Positions 34,399 through 44,208 of a DNA stretch of 64,000 nt are shown piece by piece. The first letter of the stretch is position 1, and each line of letters opens with the position of its first letter. A program made the position numbers and the translations under genes. Source of the stretch: DATLZU01 sp035573855. Its GTDB lineage: Bacteria > Nitrospirota > Nitrospiria > Nitrospirales > Nitrospiraceae. The stretch covers positions 50,032 through 114,031 of the forward strand of contig DATLZU010000046.1 of assembly GCA_035573855.1 (NCBI GenBank). Direction: 5' to 3'. The notes beneath the pieces are model-generated. The model did not search any database. It was given only the letters and a program-made list of their open reading frames with translations, and was not told where the DNA came from.

Positions 34399-35196
34399 TC
34401 AGAACACGTCGATCCGCTCGCCTCGTCCCACCTTCAGGCGTTCCGCGGCGCTGGCTTCTTTGAGGAAGATTTCGAGTTGCCCGTTGCTGTTGATGAGCGC
34501 CCGCGGCTGGTCGGGCAATCCTTCGCTGTAACTGCCGACCAAGCCCTCGATGGTGATGCCGCCGATCCGGATGATCGGATCGCGCTTGGCCACCCCCCGG
34601 ACTTCTTTGACGTGCGCGGACGACACATTGGAGATCAAGTTGCCGAATCGGTCGACATAGACGATCTGACCGGTCATGACTTGTTGATCCCAGACCGGCT
34701 CGGCGATCGGAAGCCTGACGTAATCGCGAATCAGCCGACCGAACGAACCGATGGCCATGCCCTTGGTCAGCCACGCCGCAGCCGGGGCGAAGAGGTCGCG
34801 GCCGTCGAACGTCGCGCCTTCTGACTCCAGCCGGTACTGCCGGTTCTCGATCTGCCGCACTTCGACGTTCGTCTCTTCCTGATAGATGTAGCTCAACAAT
34901 CCGTTGTCCGGGGCAATGAAAAAGTAGCGCGAGCTGCTGACCAGCAACGGCCGCCGGCGGCTGCCGACGCCGGGATCGACCACGGCGACGTGCACGGTCC
35001 CCTCAGGGAAGTACCGGTAACAGGACTTCAACAGATAGGCCGCTTCGTCGATTTGATGGGGCGTGATCTGATGGGACAGATCGACGATCCGGGCGAGCGG
35101 GTTGATCCCGAGAATGACCCCTTTCAGGCTGGCCACGAAGTAGTCGCGGTCGCCGAAATCGGTCAGCAGCGTGATGAGGGAAATGGCGGCCGGCAT
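34399..35196 (-). CDS. SAM hydrolase / SAM hydroxide adenosyltransferase (DUF62 family)
   Basis: 265 residues. Signature segments of the DUF62/SAM hydroxide adenosyltransferase family are present: LLTDFGDRDYFVASLKGVI near the N-terminus, VHVAVVDPGVGS and FIAPDNGLLSYIY in the first domain, and VDRFGNLISNV opening the C-terminal domain. The family hydrolyses S-adenosylmethionine to adenosine and methionine, related in fold to fluorinase and chlorinase. It is the last visible gene of the long pyrimidine-led group, 22 bp after greA. Confidence 0.9.
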   Translation of the reverse strand: MPAAISLITLLTDFGDRDYFVASLKGVILGINPLARIVDLSHQITPHQIDEAAYLLKSCYRYFPEGTVHVAVVDPGVGSRRRPLLVSSSRYFFIAPDNGLLSYIYQEETNVEVRQIENRQYRLESEGATFDGRDLFAPAAAWLTKGMAIGSFGRLIRDYVRLPIAEPVWDQQVMTGQIVYVDRFGNLISNVSSAHVKEVRGVAKRDPIIRIGGITIEGLVGSYSEGLPDQPRALINSNGQLEIFLKEASAAERLKVGRGERIDVF

Positions 35197-35218
35197 GACG
35201 TGTCACGCGTTACAGGAG

Positions 35219-35695
35219 TTAGAGTTCGTCGAATCGAATCTCGAGGATTTCGTACTCCACCAGGCGGGCTGGCGTTTGCACCTCGACCACGTCCCCGACG
35301 CGACGGCCAATCAGCGCCTTCCCGACGGGCGATTGAACCGAGATTCTCCCGTTCTTGAGGTCTGCCTCGTCCTGGCCGACTAGGGTGTATTGCTTTTTTT
35401 CCCCGGATGCCTGTTCGATCAGGACGACGGTCGCGCCGAAGACGACGGTGTCGCTGGAGCGGTTCGCGGTCTCGATAATCCTGGCGTCCGCCAGCTTGCG
35501 CTCCAGCTCCGCAATCCGCGCCTCGATGAAGCCCTGCCGCTCCTTGGCGGCCTCGTATTCCGCGTTTTCGCTGAGATCGCCGTGCCCTCTGGCTTCGGCG
35601 ATCGCTTCGATGACCTTCGGTCGCTCGACCTTGCGCAGCCGGTCGAGCTCGGCTTTCAACGCTTCGTACCCTTTCTTTGTGATCGGTGTCGGCAT
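35219..35695 (-). CDS. greA: Transcription elongation factor GreA
   Basis: 158 residues from ATG 35695 (TPITKKGYEALKAELDRL). The N-terminal coiled coil carries the tip residues in GDLSENAEYEAAKERQ, needed to stimulate RNA polymerase transcript cleavage. The C-terminal FKBP-like domain ends with SPVGKALIGRRVGD. Length is the family norm. It follows carB by 85 bp. Confidence 0.96.
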   Translation of the reverse strand: MPTPITKKGYEALKAELDRLRKVERPKVIEAIAEARGHGDLSENAEYEAAKERQGFIEARIAELERKLADARIIETANRSSDTVVFGATVVLIEQASGEKKQYTLVGQDEADLKNGRISVQSPVGKALIGRRVGDVVEVQTPARLVEYEILEIRFDEL

Positions 35696-35780
35696 GCTTC
35701 CTCTCTCACACAAAACGCAATAGGTTCTCGGCAAACGTCTCACCAGCGGAATCTCCGCGCCCTTTCCGCCAGCACCAGGC

Positions 35781-38700
35781 CTATGGCTTTACGCCCCCAG
35801 CCTGCGCGTTAACGTGATATTCCTGCAACGACCGGATCGCCAGCTCTTTTTTCATCATGGCTTCGATCCCCATCACCGCCGCGCGGGCGCCACGCATCGT
35901 GGTGTAGTAGGGGATGTTCTTGTGAAGCGCTTCTCGTCGAATGGAGACGGAATCGGCTTGCGACGAGGCGGTTCTGACGGTGTTGACGACCAGGCAAATC
36001 TCTCCGTTTTTGATATGGTCCACGATATGCGGCCGACCCTCCTTTACCTTATTCACGGTGTCAACGGACAGCCCGCGGTGGTGCAGGTAAGCGGCGGTCC
36101 CTTTGGTGGCTTCGATCCGGAAGCCGAGCGCCGCGAGCCGCGCTGCGACCTCGAACGCGGCCGGGCGGTCCTGTTCCTTCACGCTGATAAAGGCCCGGCC
36201 CGCGGTGGGCAAGCTTGCACCGGCGCCGGCCTGGGATTTGGCGAAGGCCCACCCGAAATCGCCGTCGATCCCCATGACCTCGCCGGTCGACTTCATTTCT
36301 GGTCCCAACAGGACATCGACGCCGGCGAATTTCGTAAATGGAAAGACGGCTTCTTTGACCGACACGTAGGGAGGTTCCGGCGCGTCCGTGAAACGCAGGT
36401 CTTCGAGACTCCTGCCGACCATCACTTTCATCGCCAGCTTGGCCAGGGGGACGCCGATCGCTTTGCTCACGAACGGCACGGTGCGCGATGCGCGCGGGTT
36501 CACTTCGAGCACGTACACTACATCGTCCTTCACGGCGAATTGCGCGTTCATCAGGCCGATGACGCCCAATTCCAAGGCCAGTGCCGTCATCTGTCGTCGA
36601 ATCTCCGCAACCACCTTTTTGTCGAGGGTGTATGGGGGCAACGAACAGGCCGAGTCCCCTGAATGGACGCCGGCTTCCTCGATATGCTCCATGATGCCGG
36701 CCACGACGACCGTGCGGCCGTCGGAGATCGCATCGGCGTCCACTTCGATCGCGTCTTCCAGATACTTGTCGATCAGGACGGGATGCTTGGGGGAGGCTTT
36801 GACTGCGGATCCCATATAGGCCAGGAGGCCGGTCTCATCGTGCACGATCTGCATGGCTCGCCCGCCGAGAACATAGGAGGGGCGCACCATCACGGGATAG
36901 CCGATCTCCTGCGCCACCTTCACGGCTTCATCAAGCGACCGCGCCATGCCGCTGGCCGCCTGGCGCAGCCCGAGCGTGTTCAGCAGGTCCCGGAAACGTT
37001 CCCGATCTTCCGCCCGGTCGATCGCGTCGGAACTGGTTCCCAGGATCGGCACCCCAGCCCGGGCCAACGGTACGGAGAGTTTCAATGGCGTTTGGCCGCC
37101 GAACTGGACGACCACGCCGAGCGGACGTTCCCGATCGACGATGTGCAGCACGTCTTCTTCGGTCAACGGCTCGAAATACAATCGGTCCGAGGTGTCGTAA
37201 TCGGTGCTGACCGTCTCGGGATTGCAGTTCACCATAATCGTCTCGACGCCCTCCTCGCGCAGCGCCATGGCGGCGTGGACGCAGCAATAGTCGAACTCAA
37301 TGCCCTGCCCGATCCGGTTGGGCCCACCGCCGAGGATGATGACTTTGCGACGGGAGGTCGGCCGGGCTTCGCACTCGCGACCGTAGGTGGAATAGAGATA
37401 GGGCGTGTGGGCCTCGAACTCGGCAGCGCAGGTGTCGACCCGTTTGTAGGTGACCGCCGGGTGGCCATCCGAGCCTCCGCCGGTCATCCGTCGGCTCCGA
37501 ATCTCCTGAACGTCAAGACCCGTCAGTTGCGCGAGCCGCTCATCGGCAAACCCAAGTTCTTTAGCGTACCGAAAGAGTCCCTGATCGGCCGAGTCGAGAG
37601 CCGTCCGGCCTGCTTGGACAAGTTGCTCCTCAACCCGCACGATTTCCCGAATCTGCTCGAGGAACCACGGATCGATCTTGGTCAACTCGTACAGCTCCTC
37701 GTTGGTCATGCCGAGCCGCATCCCGTCGGCCAGCCGCCACAGGCGGTCCGGATGCGGCGCGCGGAGCAGGGCTCGGACACGGTCCATCGCCGCCCGGCGA
37801 TCGAAATCGTTCGGCACGCCGAAATCGAGACCAAATCCCGAATTCAGGCCGAAACGATCCACTTCCAGAGAACGGATGGCCTTCTGGAGCGCTTCCTTGA
37901 AGGTGCGGCCGATCGCCATGGCTTCGCCCACGGACTTCATCTGCGTCGTAAGCGTCGGATCCGCGCCGGGGAATTTCTGGAAGGCGAAACGCGGGATCTT
38001 GACGACGACGTAATCGATGGTGGGCTCGAAGGAAGCTTTCGTCACGCCGGTGATGTCGTTCGTGATCTCATCCAGGGTATAGCCGACCGCCAGCTTGGCC
38101 GCAATCTTGGCGATCGGAAAGCCGGTCGCTTTCGACGCCAAGGCCGAACTGCGGGAGACGCGGGGATTCATCTCGATCACCACCATCTCGCCGGTGTCAG
38201 GGTTGACGCCGAACTGGATGTTGGAGCCCCCGGTATCGACGCCGATTTCGCGGATGATCCGGACCGCGGCGTCCCGCATCGCTTGATACTCTTTGTCGGT
38301 CAAGGTCATGGCCGGCGCGACGGTGATGCTGTCCCCGGTGTGCACACCCATCGGATCGACGTTCTCGATCGGACACACGATCACGACGTTGTCCTTCAGG
38401 TCGCGCATCACCTCCAGTTCGAACTCTTTCCACCCGATCACCGATTGCTCGATGAGCACCTGCCGGACTGGACTCATCGTCAGACCCCATTCGACGTGCT
38501 GGCGGAATTCCTCGATATTGTAGGCGATGTTGCCGCCGGTCCCGCCGAGGGTGAATGAGGGACGAACGATCACCGGAAAGCCGATCCGCTCGATGTGGCG
38601 CTCGGCTTCGGCGAGGGATGTGGCAATGCCGCTGGCGGGCACGGCGAGCCCGATCCGCCACATGGCCTGGCGGAACGCGTCGCGATCCTCCGCCTTGTGA

Positions 38701-39068
38701 ATCGCCTCCGCCGAGGCACCGATCAGACGGACGCCGTATTTCTCCAGCGTGCCCCGCTTGGCCAGGCTCATCGCCGTATTCAACGCGGTCTGCCCGCCCA
38801 TGGTAGGGAGCAAGGCATCGGGGCGTTCCCGTTCGATGACGAGCTCCACCACCTCCGGCGTGATCGGCTCGATATACGTCCGATCGGCTAACTCGGGATC
38901 GGTCATGATGGTCGCCGGATTGCTGTTGATCAGCACGACCCGGTAGCCCTCTTCTTTGAGAGCTTTGCAGGCCTGGGTGCCCGAATAATCGAACTCGCAG
39001 GCTTGTCCGATGACGATCGGGCCGGAGCCGATCAGCAGGATGGTCTCGATATCGGTTCGTTTGGGCAT
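35781..39068 (-). CDS. carB: Carbamoyl phosphate synthase large subunit
   Basis: 1095 residues with two homologous ATP-grasp halves. The first half starts ETILLIGSGPIVIGQACEFDYSG and the second ILGGGPNRIGQGIEFDYCC. Each contains a FTLGG or YVLGG loop (RPSFTLGGTGGNIAY; RPSYVLGGRAMQIV). The C-terminal MGS-like allosteric domain is the last 140 residues. It makes carbamoyl phosphate for pyrimidine and arginine synthesis. carA is two genes upstream in transcription order, separated by sppA and an M48 peptidase. Confidence 0.97.
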   Translation of the reverse strand: MPKRTDIETILLIGSGPIVIGQACEFDYSGTQACKALKEEGYRVVLINSNPATIMTDPELADRTYIEPITPEVVELVIERERPDALLPTMGGQTALNTAMSLAKRGTLEKYGVRLIGASAEAIHKAEDRDAFRQAMWRIGLAVPASGIATSLAEAERHIERIGFPVIVRPSFTLGGTGGNIAYNIEEFRQHVEWGLTMSPVRQVLIEQSVIGWKEFELEVMRDLKDNVVIVCPIENVDPMGVHTGDSITVAPAMTLTDKEYQAMRDAAVRIIREIGVDTGGSNIQFGVNPDTGEMVVIEMNPRVSRSSALASKATGFPIAKIAAKLAVGYTLDEITNDITGVTKASFEPTIDYVVVKIPRFAFQKFPGADPTLTTQMKSVGEAMAIGRTFKEALQKAIRSLEVDRFGLNSGFGLDFGVPNDFDRRAAMDRVRALLRAPHPDRLWRLADGMRLGMTNEELYELTKIDPWFLEQIREIVRVEEQLVQAGRTALDSADQGLFRYAKELGFADERLAQLTGLDVQEIRSRRMTGGGSDGHPAVTYKRVDTCAAEFEAHTPYLYSTYGRECEARPTSRRKVIILGGGPNRIGQGIEFDYCCVHAAMALREEGVETIMVNCNPETVSTDYDTSDRLYFEPLTEEDVLHIVDRERPLGVVVQFGGQTPLKLSVPLARAGVPILGTSSDAIDRAEDRERFRDLLNTLGLRQAASGMARSLDEAVKVAQEIGYPVMVRPSYVLGGRAMQIVHDETGLLAYMGSAVKASPKHPVLIDKYLEDAIEVDADAISDGRTVVVAGIMEHIEEAGVHSGDSACSLPPYTLDKKVVAEIRRQMTALALELGVIGLMNAQFAVKDDVVYVLEVNPRASRTVPFVSKAIGVPLAKLAMKVMVGRSLEDLRFTDAPEPPYVSVKEAVFPFTKFAGVDVLLGPEMKSTGEVMGIDGDFGWAFAKSQAGAGASLPTAGRAFISVKEQDRPAAFEVAARLAALGFRIEATKGTAAYLHHRGLSVDTVNKVKEGRPHIVDHIKNGEICLVVNTVRTASSQADSVSIRREALHKNIPYYTTMRGARAAVMGIEAMMKKELAIRSLQEYHVNAQAGGVKP

Positions 39069-39166
39069 AATCGTTCTTCAGACTATGGGCGATGGGCGTG
39101 AGGCTCTAGGGCCACAAAGCACCGCACGTCAATAGTGCGTCGGCTCTCGCTGATCGCCCTTGTCTC

Positions 39167-40105
39167 CTATCCGGTTTTCGGCATCGGTCCGATCGGCGGT
39201 TGATACGGCCGAGGGGGATGCGCCGGTTCAAGGCCGTCCGCCGGACGGTAGTAACGTATGGCTTCCGGGATCCAGGCCTCGATCTGGTTGATCCGGGTCA
39301 CGTCCGAAGGATGCGTGGACAGAAACTCCGGGATCGCCTGCTGGGAGCGAAAGCACAGTTTGCCGATCATCTGCCGAGGGCAGCCGCTCATCCGCTCCCA
39401 GAAAGCCACCGCCTCGCGCGGGTCGTACCCGGCCTGGGCCATCAGCCGAAGGCCGATATAGTCGGCTTCCGATTCCTGCTTGCGATTGAACGGCAGGGAC
39501 ACTCCCACGCCGTAGGCGCCCATCGCGCCCATGGCCACGCTCGGATTGATGGCGCCAGTCGCGGCCCCGGCCAGGGCGCCGACTTGCGCGATCTGTTCAA
39601 GAATCCCGCGGCTCATCCGTTCGGCGCCGTGCCGTTGCAACGCGTGGGCAACCTCATGGCCCATGACCGTTGCGAGCCCTGCCTCGTTTTGCGTGATCTT
39701 GAGGATGCCGGTGAACACGGCGACCTTGCCGCCCGGCAAGGCGAAGGCGTTGATCACCCGATCGTCCTGGATGACCGCGAATTCCCAATGATACTCCGGT
39801 TTGTTCGCGACTGCGGCGATCCGCCGGCCGACCCGATGAACCATTTCGTTGATCTCGGGATTTTCGTTTAGCCGGGCCTGGCGCAATACTTCGCGGAAGG
39901 CGCTGACGCCCATCGCAATCTCTTTCTCCTCCGAGAGGAAGATGAGCTGGTCGCGCGCCGTGCCTGGCGCGCGATAACAGCCGGCCAGCGCACTCAACGA
40001 GCTTCCCGCCAGGCAAATCCCGAGTAGACCACGCGCCGCCAGGATGATCGCGGTTCGCCGGCTGATCGGCGCCGAGAGGAATGTCTTCATGCTGTTCATA
40101 TTCAT
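39167..40105 (-). CDS. M48 family metallopeptidase, lipoprotein
   Basis: 312 residues. A twin-arginine-like ISRRTAIILAARG start leads to a lipobox (LSALAGC), so the protein is probably an envelope lipoprotein. The zinc protease motif is VMGHEVAHALQRHG with the third ligand glutamate in KQESEADYIGLRLMAQAGYDP. A STHPSDVTRINQIEAW segment near the C-terminus is typical of the BepA/LoiP branch. It would help quality control of outer-membrane proteins. It lies between sppA and carB. Confidence 0.9.
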   Translation of the reverse strand: MNMNSMKTFLSAPISRRTAIILAARGLLGICLAGSSLSALAGCYRAPGTARDQLIFLSEEKEIAMGVSAFREVLRQARLNENPEINEMVHRVGRRIAAVANKPEYHWEFAVIQDDRVINAFALPGGKVAVFTGILKITQNEAGLATVMGHEVAHALQRHGAERMSRGILEQIAQVGALAGAATGAINPSVAMGAMGAYGVGVSLPFNRKQESEADYIGLRLMAQAGYDPREAVAFWERMSGCPRQMIGKLCFRSQQAIPEFLSTHPSDVTRINQIEAWIPEAIRYYRPADGLEPAHPPRPYQPPIGPMPKTG

Positions 40106-40170
40106 AAATTCATAAATGGGGCCATGAACAACGCATCCGTCTCAGAATGGATCGACGAATCCCTGCTCCG

Positions 40171-41133
40171 TCACGGCATCCACAAATACATGAATTGCGG
40201 AGTGCCTCCACGCACCAGCGAAAGCAGGTCGAGGTTCGCCATCCCGGCGAGTCCGTGGCCGAAACCGAACAGGCGCGAGTAAATGTTGTTCTGATATTCC
40301 CCGGGACGCCGGTAGGCCACGACCCGCGCGTCCTTCAGGCCGGCCCGCTTCTTCGCCGTCTCGATGGCTTGTTCCAGATAGCCGACATCGTCCACCAGCC
40401 CGACGGCCTTGGCTTGCTCGCCGGAATAGATCCGCCCGTCGGCGAGTTTCTTGATCTGATCCATGGACAGATTGGGCCTGCCTTCCTGGACCACCGTCAG
40501 AAACCGCTGGTAGAAGGAATCGATGACCCCTTGAAAGATCGCGCGCTCTTCCGGCGTCATCGCACGAAACGGGGAACCCATGTCCTTGCGCGGGCCGGAC
40601 GTGACGGCGGTCGCTTCGACGCCCACTTTCTCGAGGAGGCCGCGCGCGTTGATGGTCAGCATGATGACGCCGAGGCTGCCGGTCACCGAGGACGGGTGCG
40701 CGAGAATGGCGTCCGCGCTGGCTGCGATGTAATAACCGCCGGAGGCGCCTACGTCCATAATCGACGCGACAATCGGAATCTTCCGCGCGGTCTTAAAGGT
40801 CTTCAATTCGTGATAGACGATGTCGGAGGCCGTGACGGTCCCGCCCGGGCTGTTGATCCGGATCACGACCGCCTTCACTTTGTCGTCCTTCGCGGCCTTC
40901 GTCAGCTCCTCTTTCAAGGTGGCGATCAGACTGGGGCGCGAGATGAACCCGTCCTGTTCCTGGGAGCTGATGATGCCGGACAGATCGATCAGCAGGACCT
41001 TGGCGTCGCCGGCGCCGCTCACCTGGACTTCTTCCAGGGGACCGAGCGGAGGCGGCAGGTTGATGGTGATGCATCCGGACTGAAGCAGAGCCGTAAGAAA
41101 GGCGACAAGACCGACGCGGAGCCTGTTACGCAT
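40171..41133 (-). CDS. sppA: Signal peptide peptidase SppA (short form)
   Basis: 320 residues, single-domain SppA. The N-terminus has a hydrophobic segment and a lipobox-like LLQSGC. The catalytic serine lies in VGASGGYYIAASAD; the lysine of the Ser/Lys dyad would come from the preceding region of the ClpP-like fold (INSPGGTVTASDIVYHEL). It degrades cleaved signal peptides at the membrane. Its start overlaps the carA stop by 8 bp, so a peptidase is embedded in the pyrimidine operon. Confidence 0.92.
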   Translation of the reverse strand: MRNRLRVGLVAFLTALLQSGCITINLPPPLGPLEEVQVSGAGDAKVLLIDLSGIISSQEQDGFISRPSLIATLKEELTKAAKDDKVKAVVIRINSPGGTVTASDIVYHELKTFKTARKIPIVASIMDVGASGGYYIAASADAILAHPSSVTGSLGVIMLTINARGLLEKVGVEATAVTSGPRKDMGSPFRAMTPEERAIFQGVIDSFYQRFLTVVQEGRPNLSMDQIKKLADGRIYSGEQAKAVGLVDDVGYLEQAIETAKKRAGLKDARVVAYRRPGEYQNNIYSRLFGFGHGLAGMANLDLLSLVRGGTPQFMYLWMP

Positions 41134-42322
41134 GACCCTTCTCCATCAGGTGCGCGAATTCTTCGAACACATACGCCGAATCATGAGGCCCGGGAGAGGC
41201 TTCAGGATGATATTGCACCGAAAAAGCCGGCTGATCCAGACAGACCAGGCCCTCGACCGAATGATCGTTCAAGCTGACATGGGTGACCTCCACGCGCCCG
41301 TGCGTCGTCTCCGCGATCAGCGGCTGAGCGGGAACGGGATTCAGGCCTTGCGGGATCCGCACGGCGAAGTTATGGTTCTGCGACGTGATCTCAACCTTTT
41401 TGGTGCGCAGGTCCATCACCGGATGGTTAGCGCCGTGGTGTCCAAACTTCAGTTTGTAGGTACGCAGCCCAAGAGTCAAGCCAAGCAGTTGATGACCGAG
41501 GCAGATGCCGAACAGCGGTACACGGCCGAGCAGATGGCCGACCGCTTGGATGGCGTAGGGCACCCCTTCCGGATCGCCCGGACCGTTGGACAACACGACG
41601 CCATCGGGCTTCATCGCCAGCACGGCCTGAGCCGGGGTCGAAGCCGGCACCACGGTTACGGCGCAGCCCACATCGACAAGCCGCCGCAAAATGTTCCGCT
41701 TCACCCCAAAATCATACACGACCACGCGCCACGGCGTGCGGCGTTCGGCCATTCTTCCGGACTTTGCCGCCGCCCCGTTGCCGGCTGGATGGGGCGCCCA
41801 GGAGCCGGATCCCTCCGTCCATTCATAGGGCTGGCGACACGTCACTTCTGCGGCCAGATCGCGTCCGATGAGACTCGGGGCGGTCCTGGCTTTTGCCACC
41901 GCCCGCCGAGGGTCAAGATCTAGGTGCGAGATTACTCCGAGCTGCGAGCCATGCTCGCGGAGGTGTCGGGTCAGGGATCGCGTATCGATCCCTTCAATGC
42001 CGACGACACGGGCCTCCTGAAGATACTCGGGCAGCGTCAAGCGGCTTCGCCAGTTGCTGGCCAGCACGCTGGCCTCGTGGACGATAAAACCTTCTCCCCA
42101 CACGCGCCGAGATTCCACATCTTCCGGCGCCACGCCGTAATTGCCGATATGTGGGCAGGTCATGGTGATGATCTGGCCTTTGTACGAGGGATCGGTCAGA
42201 ATTTCTTGGTAACCGGTCATGGCCGTGTTGAACACGACTTCCCCGACCGTTTCACCTTCATAGCCGAGGGCGCGGCCCTCGAAGACGGTTCCATCGGCCA
42301 GGGCCAGCACGGCTTTCTTCAT
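41126..42322 (-). CDS. carA: Carbamoyl phosphate synthase small (glutaminase) subunit
   Basis: 398 residues from ATG 42322 (KKAVLALADGTVFEGRAL). Family motifs: NTAMTGYQEILTDPSYKGQI and the class I glutaminase triad in VPLFGICLGHQLLGLTLG (Cys) and a later QYHPEASPGP (His/Glu). It supplies ammonia to CarB. Its start overlaps the stop of the DUF4149 gene (ATGA). CarB is separated from it by two protease genes. Confidence 0.97.
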   Translation of the reverse strand: MKKAVLALADGTVFEGRALGYEGETVGEVVFNTAMTGYQEILTDPSYKGQIITMTCPHIGNYGVAPEDVESRRVWGEGFIVHEASVLASNWRSRLTLPEYLQEARVVGIEGIDTRSLTRHLREHGSQLGVISHLDLDPRRAVAKARTAPSLIGRDLAAEVTCRQPYEWTEGSGSWAPHPAGNGAAAKSGRMAERRTPWRVVVYDFGVKRNILRRLVDVGCAVTVVPASTPAQAVLAMKPDGVVLSNGPGDPEGVPYAIQAVGHLLGRVPLFGICLGHQLLGLTLGLRTYKLKFGHHGANHPVMDLRTKKVEITSQNHNFAVRIPQGLNPVPAQPLIAETTHGRVEVTHVSLNDHSVEGLVCLDQPAFSVQYHPEASPGPHDSAYVFEEFAHLMEKGHA

Positions 42323-42849
42323 CGCGCGACTCCCTGATGCTGGATCCAGCTCCGTACTTTTACGGCGATCAGCGCGATTCCCAAACCCAGGTTCAACAGG
42401 TACAGAAAGCGTATCGGCCAATGCAACCGAAAGAACGCCGCAAACGCCGCCTTGCGCGCCTCTTCGCCTTGAGCCGCAAAGGCTTCCGCCTGGAGGGTGG
42501 TTGCCTTGGGATGCAGCCCGAACACGATCACGGCGGCGATCACCGCCATCGCGCCGAACAGCGCCCATTCGCTCCGGCTGGCCGGCGGAACAGGAACTCC
42601 CCGGCGGCCCACCCATGTCCGCCAGCCGGCGCCGGCCGCCAAGAACGCGAGAGCGGCGAGGACCAGGCGATTATACCCGTCGAACGAGCGGGTTAAAAAT
42701 AATCCGCCGGCATCCTGTCCGCCGAAGGTATTGAACACAGCCGGAATGACCGCGGCGATCAGCACGATGAGGCCTCCCGTCCAGACTCCCAAGGCCGTGC
42801 ATTCCAAGGTCAGGCAAACGATCAGGATCCCTCGCACCACGCGGCTCAC
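42319..42849 (-). CDS. DUF4149-like integral membrane protein
   Basis: 176 residues from GTG 42849, supported by a GGAGGCGC site just before it and by the GTGA overlap with the pyrC stop. About four transmembrane helices are visible: near residues 5-30, 50-68, 85-105 and 145-165. The segment LEAEAFAAQGEEA-like (LQAEAFAAQGEEARKAAFAAFFRLHW) precedes the last helix and matches what I recall of DUF4149. Function unknown. It is translationally coupled to both pyrC and carA. A longer open frame through pyrC is not coding. Confidence 0.75.
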   Translation of the reverse strand: MSRVVRGILIVCLTLECTALGVWTGGLIVLIAAVIPAVFNTFGGQDAGGLFLTRSFDGYNRLVLAALAFLAAGAGWRTWVGRRGVPVPPASRSEWALFGAMAVIAAVIVFGLHPKATTLQAEAFAAQGEEARKAAFAAFFRLHWPIRFLYLLNLGLGIALIAVKVRSWIQHQGVAR

Positions 42850-44165
42850 CGCGCCTCCTGCTCCGTAGGCTGCAGTTCGTAGACCACGCGCCCGTTGACC
42901 AGCGTCGCAGTCACCCGGCCTTTGACCTTCCATCCGGCAAAAGGAGTGTTTCGACTTTTCGAGCGGAAGCGGGTCGGATCGACTTCCCATTGAGCCTGTG
43001 GATCGACGAGGGTGACGTCCGCATCGGCGCCCGGCGCCAACGTGCCTTTGGCCAGTCCGAACGCTTTGGCCGGCGCCTCGGTCAATTTGGCCACCGCGGC
43101 CTCCAGCGTCAGCACCCCCTCCTCCACCAACGCCAACGTCAACGGCAGCGCGGTTTCGAGGCCGACGACTCCGAACGGCGCCTGTGCGAACTCCTGCTGC
43201 TTTTCCTGTGTTGCATGCGGAGCATGATCGGTGGCGATCACGTCGATGGTGCCGTCCCGCAAGCCTTCTTTGATGGCTTGCACGTCCTCCCAGGTCCGCA
43301 GCGGCGGATTCATCTTCGCATGGGTGTTGTAACCACGACAGACTTCTTCCGTCAGCGCGAAATGATGCGGGCAAGCCTCCGCGGTCACCCGGATTCCGCG
43401 CGCCTTGGCCTCGCGAACCATGCGCACCGAACCGGCCGTGCTGAGGTGCGCCAGGTGCAGACGCGCGCCGGTCAACTCCGCCAACGCCAGGTTGCGGGCG
43501 ACCATAATATCTTCCGCCGCCGCGGGAATACCCGGCAGGCCCATCTCGGTGGAGACCACACCTTCGTTCATACACCCGCCCTCCGTGAGGTGCAGGTCCT
43601 CGCAATGGTCCACCACCGGCAGATCGAACGCCAGCGCGTATTCCATGGCCCGGCGCATGACCAGGCTGTTCATGACGGGACGGCCGTCGTCGGAGATAGC
43701 CACGCAACCGGCCCGCCGCAGATCGCCGATTTCCGCCAACTCTTTGCCCTCGGACCCCTTGGTGATTGCGCCGATCGGAAACACGTGCGCATTGCCCGCC
43801 GCCTGCGCCCGCTCCAGAATGAACTCCGTGATCGACTGGTTGTCGTTGACCGGGTTCGTGTTGGGCATGCAACAAACGGACGTGAATCCGCCAGCCACGG
43901 CCGCCGCTGTTCCGCTCTCAATCGTTTCCTTGTATTCGAACCCCGGTTCGCGCAGATGGACGTGGAGATCCACAAATCCCGGCAAAACCAGGAGCCCGGT
44001 TGCGTCGATGACCGTCGCAGAGCGCGGAGCGGAGAGGTGCCGCCCGACGGCAGCGATTCGTCCATCCTCGATCAAGACATCCGCCACGCCGTTCTGCCGT
44101 CCTGGATCGATGACGCGCCCACCCCGTATCAGGAGCAGAATTGGCCCGCCGCTGGCTCTCTTCAT
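42846..44165 (-). CDS. pyrC: Dihydroorotase
   Basis: 439 residues from ATG 44165, chosen for an AGAAGGAT site 9 bases upstream; ATG 44189 would add 8 residues. Type I dihydroorotase motifs: GFVDLHVHLREPGFEYKET (metal-binding HxH), ARLHLAHLSTAGS, and the DVIATDHAPHATQEK metal/catalytic loop. It closes carbamoyl aspartate to dihydroorotate. It follows pyrB by 43 bp. Confidence 0.96.
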   Translation of the reverse strand: MKRASGGPILLLIRGGRVIDPGRQNGVADVLIEDGRIAAVGRHLSAPRSATVIDATGLLVLPGFVDLHVHLREPGFEYKETIESGTAAAVAGGFTSVCCMPNTNPVNDNQSITEFILERAQAAGNAHVFPIGAITKGSEGKELAEIGDLRRAGCVAISDDGRPVMNSLVMRRAMEYALAFDLPVVDHCEDLHLTEGGCMNEGVVSTEMGLPGIPAAAEDIMVARNLALAELTGARLHLAHLSTAGSVRMVREAKARGIRVTAEACPHHFALTEEVCRGYNTHAKMNPPLRTWEDVQAIKEGLRDGTIDVIATDHAPHATQEKQQEFAQAPFGVVGLETALPLTLALVEEGVLTLEAAVAKLTEAPAKAFGLAKGTLAPGADADVTLVDPQAQWEVDPTRFRSKSRNTPFAGWKVKGRVTATLVNGRVVYELQPTEQEAR

Positions 44166-44208
44166 TTCGTGTCGATCCTTCTGAGGCATCAGGTCGATCG
44201 ATACCCAA

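Noticed and set aside
36663..38558. A 631-codon open frame on the plus strand
   Set aside because: It lies entirely antisense to carB, whose two ATP-grasp halves are unmistakable. Long antisense frames are common at this GC content.
42850..43875. N-terminal extension of the DUF4149 frame through pyrC
   Set aside because: The GTG at 42849 has a good ribosome-binding site and a GTGA overlap; the extension is out of frame with, and inside, pyrC and is low-complexity.
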